Positions 35,074 to 46,315 of a DNA stretch of 64,000 bases are shown one piece after another (positions within the stretch are counted from its first letter, which is position 1; every line of letters begins with the position of its first letter). The DNA is taken from contig NZ_JACHHX010000015.1 in the NCBI RefSeq assembly GCF_014202935.1, positions 1 through 64,000 on the forward strand. Reading direction: 5' to 3'. The stretch is from Rehaibacterium terrae (lineage in GTDB: Bacteria; Pseudomonadota; Gammaproteobacteria; Xanthomonadales; Xanthomonadaceae). The position numbers and the translations under genes were made by a program. The notes below the pieces were generated by a model. It was not told where the DNA came from and ran no database searches. It saw nothing but the letters and a program-made list of their open reading frames with translations.

Positions 35074-36864
35074 TCAGCCGCGCCTGCGGCGGCGCAGTCG
35101 CTGCAGCAGCGTCGGTGCGCTGCGCTCGCCGAACAGGCGGGCACCGACGCCGCCGAACTTCAGGCCGACCCTGCTGACGCGCTCGTCGTCCAGTTCGCGC
35201 ACCACCAGCACGGCCTGGCCGAGTGTCAGGCTGTCGCCGATCTGGGGTTGGCCGTCGAAGCGTTCGGCGAACAGCTCGGCGGCGCTGCGGGCGGCGTAGC
35301 GGGTGGGGATCGACAGCCCGTAGAAGGCGGCCAGCTCGCCCAGCGGCACGTCGCCGGGGAGGCTGAAGGCGCCGAACACCTCGCGCTCGGCCTCGCGCGC
35401 CTCCTGCGGTTCGGCGAACAGCCAGTCCAGCCGCATCACCCGGCCGGGCGGCGCAAGAAAGTAGGCGTAGTCGCGCGGTTGCAGGGCGCCGGCCTCGGCG
35501 GGCATCAGGATCCGGCCCCCGCGCACCACCATCGCCGGCCGCACCCAGGCCGGCAGCCTGCCGCCGCGGAGGATGGCGCTGTCCTCGGCGACGCGGTAGC
35601 CGACCATCTCGTATTCGAGCTGGCCGGGCAGGTCGAGCTCGACGCGGCGCATCGGCGGATCGCGGCGCGGCAGCGCGACGTGCAGGCGGGCGGCGGCCAA
35701 GCGCAGGCTCCAGCCCTGCACCAGCAGTGAGGCGATCACCACCACGAAGGCGACGTTGAAGTACACCGCCGCATTGGGCAGTTGCAGCAGCATCGGGATC
35801 GAGGCGAGGAAGATGCCGACCGCGCCGCGCAGGCCAACCCAGGCGATGAAGGCGGTCTCGCCGCGACGGAAGCCGAACGGCAGCAGGCACAGCCACACCG
35901 CCAGCGGCCGCGCCACCAGCATCAGGAAGGCGGCCACGCCCAGCGCCGGCCACAGCACGGCGAGCAGTTCGGACGGCGTCACCAGCAGGCCGAGCACCAG
36001 GAACATCACCATCTGCGCCAGCCAGGTGGCGGCGTCCTGCACGGCGACCACGTTGGCATAGGCCCGTACCGGACGGTTGCCGACCACCAGCCCGGCCAGA
36101 TAGACGGCGAGGAAGCCGCTGCCGCCGAGCAGGTTGGTGAAGGCGAACACCGCCACCGCGCCGGCCATCGCCAGCACCGGGTGCAGGCCGGCCGGCAGCA
36201 GCAGCCGGTTGAGCGCGGCGCCGATCGCCAGCCCGCCGAGTCCGCCGAGCAGCGTGCCCAGTCCCGCTTGCAGGGCGAGCTGACGCAGGAAGTCGAGCGC
36301 GCTGGCCGCGCCCTCGCTGGCCAGCCAGCCGGTGAGCAGCACGGTCAGGAACACCGCCACCGGGTCGTTGCTGCCGGACTCGACCTCCAGCGTGGCGCCG
36401 ACCCGGCGCTGCAGGTGCAGGCCGCCGGCGCGCAGCAGGAAGAACACCGCCGCCGCGTCGGTGGAGGCGACGATGGCGCCGATCAGCAGGCCCTCGACCC
36501 AGTGCAGGTCGAGCAGCCACATCGCCGCACCGCCGGTGAGCGCAGCGGTGAGGACGACCCCGAGGGTGGCCAGCACGCCGGCCGGTGCCAGTGCGCCGCG
36601 CACGTCGGCCACCCGCGTGCGCAGGCCGCCGTCGAACAGGATGATGGCCAGCGCCAGCGAGCCGAGCAGGTAGGTGGTGCGGTAGTCGTCGAAGGCGATG
36701 CCGCCCGGCCCGTCCTCGCCCAGCAGCATGCCCAGCACCAGGAACACCAGCAGCAAGGGCGCGCCGAAGCGGCGCGCCAGCAGCGACGAGCCGATGCCGG
36801 CCAGCACCAGCACGGCGGCGGCAAGCAGCTGGAGGTTGCTGAACTGCAGGCTTTCCACGGTCAT
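35074..36864 (-). CDS. NhaP2/CvrA-type cation/proton antiporter
   Basis: A 596-residue CPA1-family antiporter. About 12 membrane helices fill residues 10-400, with ASTDAAAVFFLL and EVESGSNDPVAVFLTVLL carrying the ion-binding acidic residues (SxxD and ND). A cytoplasmic TrkA-C/CorC-like domain follows (about 400-590). NhaP2-like proteins exchange K+ or Na+ for protons at the inner membrane. It is convergent with the interrupted dehydrogenase, 90 bases apart. The K+ preference is inferred from the NhaP2-like length and C-terminal domain. Confidence 0.85.
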   Translation of the reverse strand: MTVESLQFSNLQLLAAAVLVLAGIGSSLLARRFGAPLLLVFLVLGMLLGEDGPGGIAFDDYRTTYLLGSLALAIILFDGGLRTRVADVRGALAPAGVLATLGVVLTAALTGGAAMWLLDLHWVEGLLIGAIVASTDAAAVFFLLRAGGLHLQRRVGATLEVESGSNDPVAVFLTVLLTGWLASEGAASALDFLRQLALQAGLGTLLGGLGGLAIGAALNRLLLPAGLHPVLAMAGAVAVFAFTNLLGGSGFLAVYLAGLVVGNRPVRAYANVVAVQDAATWLAQMVMFLVLGLLVTPSELLAVLWPALGVAAFLMLVARPLAVWLCLLPFGFRRGETAFIAWVGLRGAVGIFLASIPMLLQLPNAAVYFNVAFVVVIASLLVQGWSLRLAAARLHVALPRRDPPMRRVELDLPGQLEYEMVGYRVAEDSAILRGGRLPAWVRPAMVVRGGRILMPAEAGALQPRDYAYFLAPPGRVMRLDWLFAEPQEAREAEREVFGAFSLPGDVPLGELAAFYGLSIPTRYAARSAAELFAERFDGQPQIGDSLTLGQAVLVVRELDDERVSRVGLKFGGVGARLFGERSAPTLLQRLRRRRRG

Positions 36865-36951
36865 CCGTTACGGTGGGGATGCAGCGATGATAGCCCGCGC
36901 GCACGACCACCCCGCCGCAGCGACGCGGAGTGGAGCGCTGGGACGTGTCCG

Positions 36952-36981
36952 GCCCCGTCGGGCGGTGCCGCCCGACGGGGC
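36952..36981 (-). terminator. 14-bp hairpin after the 5'-nucleotidase gene
   Basis: gccccgtcgggcgg and its exact complement, separated by two bases, begin six bases past the nucleotidase stop. There is no U-tract, so it may be a stabilising 3' end rather than a complete intrinsic terminator. Confidence 0.6.
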
Positions 36982-36987
36982 GCCCGC

Positions 36988-38829
36988 TCAGGGCGCGTAG
37001 GTCTTGCCGTCGAGGTCGCGGAAGTGCTGCGTGCTGACGGTCTCGGGTGGCGGACGCGACAGCGGACGGCCGGCGCGCACGTAGTCGATCAGCGCTTGCG
37101 CGTAGTCGAAGAAGGTGTCCTCGCGGCGCTCGGCCGGGATCAGGGCGAGATCGTCGTAGCCGTCCTTGCCCGAGGCCAGGTAGTCGCTGGTGACGATGCG
37201 ATAGGTGGCGGCCGGATCGAGCGGTTGCCAAGCGCCGTCGCGCAGCACCTCCATGTCGACCAGCCGTCCCTGCTCGCGGGTGCGGGTCAGGTCCACGCGC
37301 CAGCGCAGGCCGGCGGCATACGGGTAGCTGCCGGTGTTGGCGCCGAGGTTGCCGAGGAAGAACTCGATCGCACCTTCCAGCGCCTGCTTGAGTTCGGCGC
37401 CGGTCATCGTGAGCCGCACCAGGGTGTTCTTGAACGGCAGCACCGTGTAGGCGGTACCGACGGTGAACGCGCCGGCGCTGACGCCGTCGCGCACGCCGCC
37501 GCCGTTCTGCAGCGCGATGTCGGCGCCGCCGTAGCGCCGGGCCTGGTCGAGGAAGGCGTGCGCGACCAGGTTCTGGATGTGGCCGCCCTGGGCGTCGGTG
37601 GCCTCGGCGCAGCCGGGCGTGCCGTCGCGGCTGCGGTCGTGCGAACCCGGTGCGCGGCGCAGGCACAGCCGTTCCGGCACCTGCCCGAGCACTTCGCCGG
37701 CGAACTCCTGCACCTTGCCGGTGTAGAAATCGAGCACCTGCTGCGCGGCCGGATCGGGCGTCACGATGCTCAGCTCGGGGGCGGCCGCGATCGACCGCAG
37801 CAGACGAGCGCGGCGTGCGTCGTCGACCGGCGCGCCGGACTGGCGAAAGTCGTCGCCGAGCAGCAGGTGCGGGCGGCCGCCGCAGCGGCGCACCCGGCCG
37901 TCGGCATCGAAGTCCACCTCCAGCTCGCCGACCACCCAGCTGTACTGCCAGGCCTGCACCACGCAGACCGGGTCGCCGTCGGCGTTGGGCACGACGGTCG
38001 GATAGGGGCCGTCCACGCTCAGCCCGTACTCGCGCAGCGCGTCGCCGAGCAGGCTGTGCGAATCGCCGCCGACGATCACGTCGACGCCGGACAGCGCATG
38101 CGCCAGCGCGATGTCGTTGCGGTAGCCGATGTGGGTGAGCAGGACGACGACGTCGACGCCGTCGGCGCGCAGCGCATCGATCTCGCGCTGCGCGCTGCGC
38201 GTCTCGTCGTCGAAGACGATGCCCGGGCCGGGCGCGGACGAGCTGATCGTCTTGTCCACCGCGGTGATGCCGACGATGCCGATGCGGCGGCCGCCGCGCT
38301 CGACCACCACGCTTGGCCGCACCTGCTCGTCGCTGCGGCGCAGCGCCAGCGGCGAGGCGCCGACCTTCGGCCTGACATTGGCCGACAGCACCGGTGTTTC
38401 GCAGTCCCAGGCCGGCGAGGCGAGGTGGTCGAGGAAGCGGCGCAGGCCGGCGTCGCCGGCGTCGAACTCGTGGTTGCCGAGCACGAAGGCGTCGAAGCAG
38501 GCCTGGTTCATCAGGTCGGCGTCGGCCTGGCCCTGGAACAGGGTGAAGTAGAGGTCGCCGGCGACCGCGTCGCCGGCGTGCAGCACCAACGTGTCGTCAC
38601 CGCGCAGCGCCTGCAGCTTGGCGACCACACGCGGGAAGCCGCCGAAGCTCAGCTGCACCTCCTCGCCGTCCAGCCGCAGGCTCTGGCCGGGATCCGGGGC
38701 GATGCGTGAGTGATGGTCGTTGACATGCAGCACGCGCAGGCCGAACCCCTGCGCGGAAGGCATCGGGGGCGCACTGGCGCAGCCGGACAGGGCGAGTGCG
38801 ACGGCGAGGGCAGGAACGAACGGACGCAT
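36988..38829 (-). CDS. 5'-nucleotidase/2',3'-cyclic phosphodiesterase lipoprotein
   Basis: The 613-residue product has a lipoprotein signal (ALALSGC). A metallophosphatase domain follows with LHVNDHHSR near 36, GDAVAGD, GNHEFD, THIGY and GGDSHS, the five metal-binding blocks. The C-terminal 5'-nucleotidase substrate domain (about 370-600) has QNGGGVRDG and SDYLASGKDGYDD. It should release nucleosides from nucleotides in the periplasm. The start at 38829 fits the signal peptide; an in-frame ATG lies 36 bases upstream. Confidence 0.88.
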   Translation of the reverse strand: MRPFVPALAVALALSGCASAPPMPSAQGFGLRVLHVNDHHSRIAPDPGQSLRLDGEEVQLSFGGFPRVVAKLQALRGDDTLVLHAGDAVAGDLYFTLFQGQADADLMNQACFDAFVLGNHEFDAGDAGLRRFLDHLASPAWDCETPVLSANVRPKVGASPLALRRSDEQVRPSVVVERGGRRIGIVGITAVDKTISSSAPGPGIVFDDETRSAQREIDALRADGVDVVVLLTHIGYRNDIALAHALSGVDVIVGGDSHSLLGDALREYGLSVDGPYPTVVPNADGDPVCVVQAWQYSWVVGELEVDFDADGRVRRCGGRPHLLLGDDFRQSGAPVDDARRARLLRSIAAAPELSIVTPDPAAQQVLDFYTGKVQEFAGEVLGQVPERLCLRRAPGSHDRSRDGTPGCAEATDAQGGHIQNLVAHAFLDQARRYGGADIALQNGGGVRDGVSAGAFTVGTAYTVLPFKNTLVRLTMTGAELKQALEGAIEFFLGNLGANTGSYPYAAGLRWRVDLTRTREQGRLVDMEVLRDGAWQPLDPAATYRIVTSDYLASGKDGYDDLALIPAERREDTFFDYAQALIDYVRAGRPLSRPPPETVSTQHFRDLDGKTYAP

Positions 38830-39097
38830 GGACGGACGGCACGGACGGAGAAGTGCGGACCGCAAGGGTACGCCATGCGCGCGACATCTGCCCGCGCATG
38901 GTGGGCGCGCCGCGTCGAGGTTGACCCTGTCCGGCCCGGCGCCTACACTGCCGCCCGCCCGATGTCGGGCGCAGACACCGTTCGCCTACACCTGCGATGG
39001 ACGTTCCCAGTCGATCTAAAACCGCCACCGAGACCATGGACGCCGCGCGTCGTGGGCGCTTCGGGTACGTCGTCGACCGGCTGAATCGCTGAGTCGC

Positions 39098-39136
39098 CGT
39101 CTCCCCGCGCGCCATGCGCGCCGTGTCCGGGAGACG
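39098..39136 (+). promoter_or_regulatory. Leader hairpin covering the mgtE ribosome-binding site
   Basis: cgtctccc (39098-39105) pairs with gggagacg (39129-39136), the second arm being the ribosome-binding site of mgtE (ATG 39142). Inside it gcgcgc-cat-gcgcgc makes a second stem with a 3-nt loop (39107-39121). Folding would hide the site. I could not match it to the M-box, mini-ykkC or yybP-ykoY consensus. Confidence 0.6.
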
Positions 39137-39141
39137 ACGAC

Positions 39142-40581
39142 ATGATCCACAACAACAACAACGACACGCTCGCCGAGCTGCGCGCCCTGGCGCAGCCGGG
39201 CGATGCCGCCTTCGATATCGCCCTCGCCGCCGAGGCGGTGAGCCGGTGCCTCGACCGCGGTGATACGGCCTCGGTCCAGGCCTGGTTCGAGGACCTGCAG
39301 GCGGCCGACATCGCCGACATCCTGGCCGAGCTCGACCAGCCGCATGCCGCTCTCGCCCTGTCGCTGATCCCGCTGGAGGAACGCGCGGTGGTGTTCGGCT
39401 ACCTGCCGAAGGCGCGCCAGGCCGAGCTGGTGGCCACGCTGCGTCGACGCGAGATCGTCGAGCTGTTCCACGAGATGTCGGCCGACGAGCGCGCCGACCT
39501 GTTCAACGCCCTGCCCGAGCACGAGCAGGAGCGCGTGCTGCCGGCGCTGGCGCAGGCCGAGCGCGAGGACATCCGCAGGCTCTCGTCCTATGCCGAAGGC
39601 ACGGCCGGCGCGGTGATGACCTCCGAGTACGCCACGCTCGGCGCCGACCTCACCGCACGCGAGGCGGTCGAGGAGCTGCGCCGCGTCGCGCCGGACAAGG
39701 AGACCATCTACGATGCCTACATCGTCGATGGCGATCGGCGGCTGGTCGGCGTGGTCTCGCTGCGCGACCTGATCGTGGCGCCACCGACCGCGCGCGTCGC
39801 CGAGATCATGGAAACCGACGTGGTCTACGCGCGGGTCGACGACAGCCGCAAGTCGGCCGCCGAGAAGATCGCCCGCTACGACCTCACGGCACTGCCGGTC
39901 ATCAACGGCGGCGACCGGCTGGTCGGCATCATCACCGCCGACGACGCCATGGACGTGGCCGAGGCGGAGAGCACCGACAGCTTCCACAAGGTCGGCACGG
40001 TCGGGCCGCTCGGCGCCAGCCTGCGCGACGCCAGCACCTGGCTGCTGTTCCAGAAGCGCGTGTTCTGGCTGGTGGTGCTGGTGTTCGGCAACATCTTCTC
40101 CGGCGCCGGCATCGCGTTCTTCGAGGACACTATTGCCTCGCACATCGCGCTAGTGTTCTTCCTGCCGCTGCTGATCGACTCCGGCGGCAACGCCGGCTCG
40201 CAGTCGGCGACGCTGATGGTGCGCGCGCTGGCCACCGGCGACGTGCAGATGCGCGACTGGGGACGGATGCTCGGCCGCGAGATCGGCGTCGCCCTGCTGC
40301 TGGGACTGGTGATGGCGGTGGCGGTGTCGGTGCTGGGCGTGATCCGCGGCGGTCCGCAAATCGCCATGGTCGTCTCGTTGACGATGATCTGCGTGGTGCT
40401 GGTCGGCAGCCTGATCGGCATGTCGCTGCCGTTCGTGCTGAGCCGACTGAAGTTCGATCCGGCCACTGCCTCGGCACCGCTGATCACCACGATCGCCGAT
40501 GCCGCCGGCGTGCTGATCTACTTCGCCATCGCCTCGATGCTGCTGCCCGAGCTGGCGGCGATGTCCGACGCCGCGGGTTGA
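39142..40581 (+). CDS. mgtE: Magnesium transporter MgtE
   Basis: MgtE is a dimeric Mg2+ channel gated by cytoplasmic Mg2+. The 479-residue protein has the N-terminal helical superfold domain (about 25-145; HEMSADERADLFNALP), two CBS domains (about 155-275; DAYIVDGDRRLVGVV and LPVINGGDRLVGIITADDAM), and five membrane helices (about 305-475) with the pore segment PLLIDSGGNAGSQSATL. It is complete. The ribosome-binding site is inside a hairpin (39098-39136), suggesting translational control. Confidence 0.95.
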   Translation: MIHNNNNDTLAELRALAQPGDAAFDIALAAEAVSRCLDRGDTASVQAWFEDLQAADIADILAELDQPHAALALSLIPLEERAVVFGYLPKARQAELVATLRRREIVELFHEMSADERADLFNALPEHEQERVLPALAQAEREDIRRLSSYAEGTAGAVMTSEYATLGADLTAREAVEELRRVAPDKETIYDAYIVDGDRRLVGVVSLRDLIVAPPTARVAEIMETDVVYARVDDSRKSAAEKIARYDLTALPVINGGDRLVGIITADDAMDVAEAESTDSFHKVGTVGPLGASLRDASTWLLFQKRVFWLVVLVFGNIFSGAGIAFFEDTIASHIALVFFLPLLIDSGGNAGSQSATLMVRALATGDVQMRDWGRMLGREIGVALLLGLVMAVAVSVLGVIRGGPQIAMVVSLTMICVVLVGSLIGMSLPFVLSRLKFDPATASAPLITTIADAAGVLIYFAIASMLLPELAAMSDAAG

Positions 40582-40618
40582 ATCCCGCGGCCTCCCGCGC
40601 GCTACGGAGGACATCGGC

Positions 40619-41335
40619 ATGGATCCGATCCATTTCATGGAGCTGGCCGCGCGCCTGGGCGTCGGCCTGGTGCTGGGCGCCCTGATCGGCCTGGAGCGGC
40701 AGTGGCGACAGCGCATGGCGGGGCTGCGCACCAACGCGCTGGTCGCGCTCGGCGCGGCGGCATTCACCGCGTTCTCGATGCTCGTGCCCGAGGAGGTCAG
40801 CCCGACCCGTGTGGCCGCACAGGTGGTGTCGGGAATCGGCTTCCTTGGCGCCGGCGTGATCCTGCGTGAGGGCGTGAATGTGCGCGGGCTCAACACGGCC
40901 GCCACGCTGTGGTGCGCGGCGGCCGTCGGCGTGCTGGCAGGCGCCGGCTACCCGGCGCCGGCGGCATTGATTGCCCTGCTGGTGGTGGCGGCCAACACCG
41001 CGTTGCGCCCGCTGGCCCATGCCATCGGACGGCGCGGCGGCAACGAGACCGAAATCGAGCACAGCCTGCATTACCGCTTGCTGATCGAGTGCGACGAGGG
41101 CGTCGAGCTGCATGTACGGGCATTGGTGCTGCAGGCGCTCAGCGCAGGTGCGTTGCGCCTGCAGCGCCTGGCCAGCGATGAACTCGACGGCCATACGCCA
41201 CGGGTGCGGCTGCAGGCAGACCTGGTCGCGCTGGTTCGCGCCGATGATGCGCTGGAGCAGGCGGTGCGCCGCTTCGGTCTGGAGCCGGGCGTGCGCGCCA
41301 TCGCGTGGCATCGCGACAGCGGCGATCCGAGCTGA
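40619..41335 (+). CDS. MgtC/SapB-family membrane protein
   Basis: The 238-residue protein has an N-terminal MgtC domain with about four helices (residues 9-135), including GALIGLERQWRQRMAGLRTN and QVVSGIGFLGAGVI. The C-terminal cytoplasmic ACT-like tail (about 150-235) is shorter than in classical MgtC. It lies 37 bases after mgtE, so both probably belong to one magnesium-linked operon. MgtC proteins help growth under low Mg2+; whether this one acts so is inferred from context. Confidence 0.85.
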   Translation: MDPIHFMELAARLGVGLVLGALIGLERQWRQRMAGLRTNALVALGAAAFTAFSMLVPEEVSPTRVAAQVVSGIGFLGAGVILREGVNVRGLNTAATLWCAAAVGVLAGAGYPAPAALIALLVVAANTALRPLAHAIGRRGGNETEIEHSLHYRLLIECDEGVELHVRALVLQALSAGALRLQRLASDELDGHTPRVRLQADLVALVRADDALEQAVRRFGLEPGVRAIAWHRDSGDPS

Positions 41336-41438
41336 GCGTGCGGATCGTCGGCACGGCCTGCCGTCGGCCGCCGGCATTTCATTTGTTCACCCGTCCCTTT
41401 CCGGCCGACGCCGCGCGTCGAGCCTGCGGAGCAATACG

Positions 41439-42101
41439 ATGAAGAAGAGTTTCCTGATCGCGGCGCTGGGCGCCGCCTGCCTTCCCGCCACCGCGCTGCA
41501 TGCGGCCGGCGGCCACCACGCCGTGGACGACGCCGCGCTGCTGGCGCCCGGACAGTGCCATGTCGAGAGTTGGTACGCGCGCGGCGGTGGCGAGAGGCGG
41601 CTGCATGTGGCGCCAGCCTGCCGGCGCGGGCCGGTCGAGTGGGCGCTGGCGCTGGAACGCGGCTTCGGCGACGGCGACACCCTCGGCCTGCAGGCCAAGG
41701 GTCTGTTCACCGCCGAGGCGGCGCCGCTGGCCCTGGGCTGGAGCCTGGGCGTCGAGCGCGGCCACGACGGCCCACGCGAGGAGGCGCTGCGGCTCAATCT
41801 GCCGGCGACGCTCGCGCTCGGCGAGCGCCTGGCCGCGCATCTCAACCTCGGCCGGCGCTGGCAGCGTCATGGCAGGGGCGCGTGGACCGCGGGCGCGGCG
41901 CTGGAGGCGGAGCTGGGTGGCGGCTTCTCGGCGGTGGCCGAGCGCTGGCGCGAAGGCCGCGGGCAGCATGCGCGCCAGGTCGGCCTGCGCTGGACCACGC
42001 CCGGTGACGGGCTCGACCTCGACCTCGGCCACGCGCATGGCCACGGTGATGACGGCTGGCGCGGCTGGACGCTGGGCGCGACCTGGCGTTTCGGTGGCTG
42101 A
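41439..42101 (+). CDS. Exported outer-membrane-type protein of unknown function
   Basis: The 220-residue product has a signal peptide (MKKSFLIAALGAACLPATALHA) and a mature part of alternating strands with aromatic ends, finishing ...GATWRFGG, like a small barrel. It is rich in His, Gly and Arg (GGHHAVDDA near the start; HAHGHGDD near the end), so it may bind metal. No family is recognised. It follows mgtE and mgtC on the same strand, 103 bases after mgtC. Confidence 0.6.
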   Translation: MKKSFLIAALGAACLPATALHAAGGHHAVDDAALLAPGQCHVESWYARGGGERRLHVAPACRRGPVEWALALERGFGDGDTLGLQAKGLFTAEAAPLALGWSLGVERGHDGPREEALRLNLPATLALGERLAAHLNLGRRWQRHGRGAWTAGAALEAELGGGFSAVAERWREGRGQHARQVGLRWTTPGDGLDLDLGHAHGHGDDGWRGWTLGATWRFGG

Positions 42102-42104
42102 AGC

Positions 42105-43733
42105 TCAGGCGGCATCGACCTTGGCGGCGTCCTGCGCGCGCAGCCAGGCCACGAAGTCGGCGATCGGCATCGGCGGGGCGAAGTAATGGCCCTGACCGTA
42201 GTCGACCCCGAGCGCGTGCAGGCGGTCGCGCTGGGCCTGGTTCTCGATGCCCTCGGCGACGACCCGCGCATCGACTGCGCGGGCGATCTGCACGATCTCC
42301 GGGATCAGGCTGGCGCGGATCGCCGACTCTTCCATCTCATGCACGAAGCTGCGGTCGATCTTCAGGTAGTCCGGGCACAGCTGCCGTACCAGGGCCAGGC
42401 TCGAGTAGCCGGTGCCGAAGTCGTCGATGCTGAGGCCGAACCCGGCCCGGGCCAGGTTGCGGGCCTGGGTGACGACGTCCGTGGGCAGGCTGTACTCGGT
42501 GAGCTCGAGCTCGATCTGGATGTCGCGTGCCCGCAGGGGGGCGGCGGCCTCGCCGAGGGTGGCGATGACGTGCTCGCCACTCAGACTGTCGGGGAGGACG
42601 TTGAGCGCGATGCGGAACGGCCCGCATGGCGGCAGGTGACGATCGGTCTCCGCCAGCGCCCGGCGGGCGACGCGCGAGTCCAGTTCCGGGCCGAGCCGCT
42701 GCCGCAGCACGGCCGGAATGACCTGCTCCGGGTACAGCAAGCGGTCGCCGTCCTGCAGCCGCATCAGCACCTCGCAGCCGACGGCACGGCCGCTGGCGAG
42801 GGCGACGATCGGCTGGTACACGCAGACGATCCGGTCGCCCCCGATCAGCTTGCGGACACGATGGTCGATCGAGTTCAGGCGGGTCAGCCAGGTGGTGACA
42901 GTGCCATGCGCGACCAGGCCGGCCAGGGTCGCGATCAGCACGATGGCCACCGCCAGTGTCGACTGCTGGCGCAACACATCGCCGAGGTGCCAGCGTGTGA
43001 AGAGCACGAAATCACCCATCCCCGCCCGCTGCTGCAGCGCGAACTGGCCGCGCCACCAGTGCGTTTCACGGACGACATCGGTGCTGGCCGGCACCGGCAG
43101 CCGGCGGACGGCGGCGGTGGCATCGGCCGCGGCAGGAAACAGGGGCTGCAGGCCGTCTTCGGTGTCCAGTGCGATCAGGGTGGCCGCGCCGTGCCGCAGC
43201 GCGGCCTCGGCCTGCGGAGCGAGGACGAGGTTGAAGCGGTCTCGCCGCAGGACGGTGGCGGTGACCGACCGCGGCTGGTCCTGGCCGAGGATCAGCGAGA
43301 CGCCCGTGGAGTAGCCCAGGCCGCTGTGGGCGTAGTGGATGCGTGAGGTGCCGGCGCGCGGTTGCCCGAGCACATCATCCGTGGAGGTGCACAGCAGCAG
43401 GCCGTCGGCATCGAAGCTGCCGACTTCGCGGAAGAAGTGGGCGCCGAACAGCAGGCGGCGGATGGCTCGCTGCGAGGCCGGGCTGCAGTCCCAGAGCCGC
43501 TGCTCGTGCAGGCGGTCGAGCAGGATGTGCGCCTCCTGCGTGACTGCGTCCAGCAACTGCGCGGCGCGCGCCTGCAGTGCGGCGCGATCGTCGAACTCCC
43601 ATCTCGCCAGCAGGCCGAGGCCGAGCAGCAGGATGGCGGCCGCCAGCGCCAGCCCGGCCAGCATCCCCCCTTGGACTGGCGACGGCCGGTCGGGTCCGGG
43701 GCGCGCGGGCGGCGGCGGGAGCTGGACCGGCAT
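42105..43733 (-). CDS. CSS-motif EAL-domain c-di-GMP phosphodiesterase
   Basis: The 542-residue protein has two membrane helices (about 22-42 and 265-285) flanking a periplasmic domain with the CSS/CSP-type motif DCSPASQ, then a cytoplasmic EAL domain (about 295-535). The signature is EVL (GCEVLMRL) rather than EAL, a variant also found in active enzymes. The other metal and catalytic residues are present: NVLPDS, ELTEYSL, IDDFGTGYSSL, LKIDRSF, AEGIEN and GQGHYFAPPMP. It should hydrolyse c-di-GMP under periplasmic redox or thiol control. I chose ATG 43733; a longer N-terminus from 43829 is low-complexity. Confidence 0.85.
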   Translation of the reverse strand: MPVQLPPPPARPGPDRPSPVQGGMLAGLALAAAILLLGLGLLARWEFDDRAALQARAAQLLDAVTQEAHILLDRLHEQRLWDCSPASQRAIRRLLFGAHFFREVGSFDADGLLLCTSTDDVLGQPRAGTSRIHYAHSGLGYSTGVSLILGQDQPRSVTATVLRRDRFNLVLAPQAEAALRHGAATLIALDTEDGLQPLFPAAADATAAVRRLPVPASTDVVRETHWWRGQFALQQRAGMGDFVLFTRWHLGDVLRQQSTLAVAIVLIATLAGLVAHGTVTTWLTRLNSIDHRVRKLIGGDRIVCVYQPIVALASGRAVGCEVLMRLQDGDRLLYPEQVIPAVLRQRLGPELDSRVARRALAETDRHLPPCGPFRIALNVLPDSLSGEHVIATLGEAAAPLRARDIQIELELTEYSLPTDVVTQARNLARAGFGLSIDDFGTGYSSLALVRQLCPDYLKIDRSFVHEMEESAIRASLIPEIVQIARAVDARVVAEGIENQAQRDRLHALGVDYGQGHYFAPPMPIADFVAWLRAQDAAKVDAA

Positions 43734-43853
43734 CGGTGGATGTCCGTAGCGGGTCTGGGGGTGCCGGTGGACGGCACGGCGTTGGCCTGACCTTACACCC
43801 TGCGGTCGGGTCCGTACCATGACCGCCACGACAGTTCGGTGACGGTGGCGCTC

Positions 43854-46207
<2,354 letters not shown>

Positions 46208-46213
46208 GCCTGT

Positions 46214-46260
46214 CTGCGGGAGCCGCTGCCTTGCGGGAACGGCTTCGGCCGCGACCGGGG
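46214..46260. repeat. REP-like palindromic element
   Basis: Two partial copies of tgcgggagcc/tgcgggaacg, the second continuing as gcttcggccgcgaccgg, a hairpin-forming sequence like the REP elements of pseudomonads and xanthomonads. It lies just after the PII gene, between it and convergent speE. Related copies lie at 49241-49262 and, inverted, 49386-49408. Confidence 0.65.
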
Positions 46261-46315
46261 AAGCGACAGGCCCCGCACGCGGCGGGGCTGGTCGCGATGC
46301 GAGGCCGGCGCGGGC

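Noticed and set aside
35782-38709. A 975-codon plus-strand frame opposite the antiporter and nucleotidase
   Set aside because: It spans two real genes and the intergenic terminator, and has no recognisable domain.
38866-39097. A known Mg2+ riboswitch (M-box) upstream of mgtE
   Set aside because: The conserved M-box words are not found; only the ribosome-binding-site hairpin is reported.
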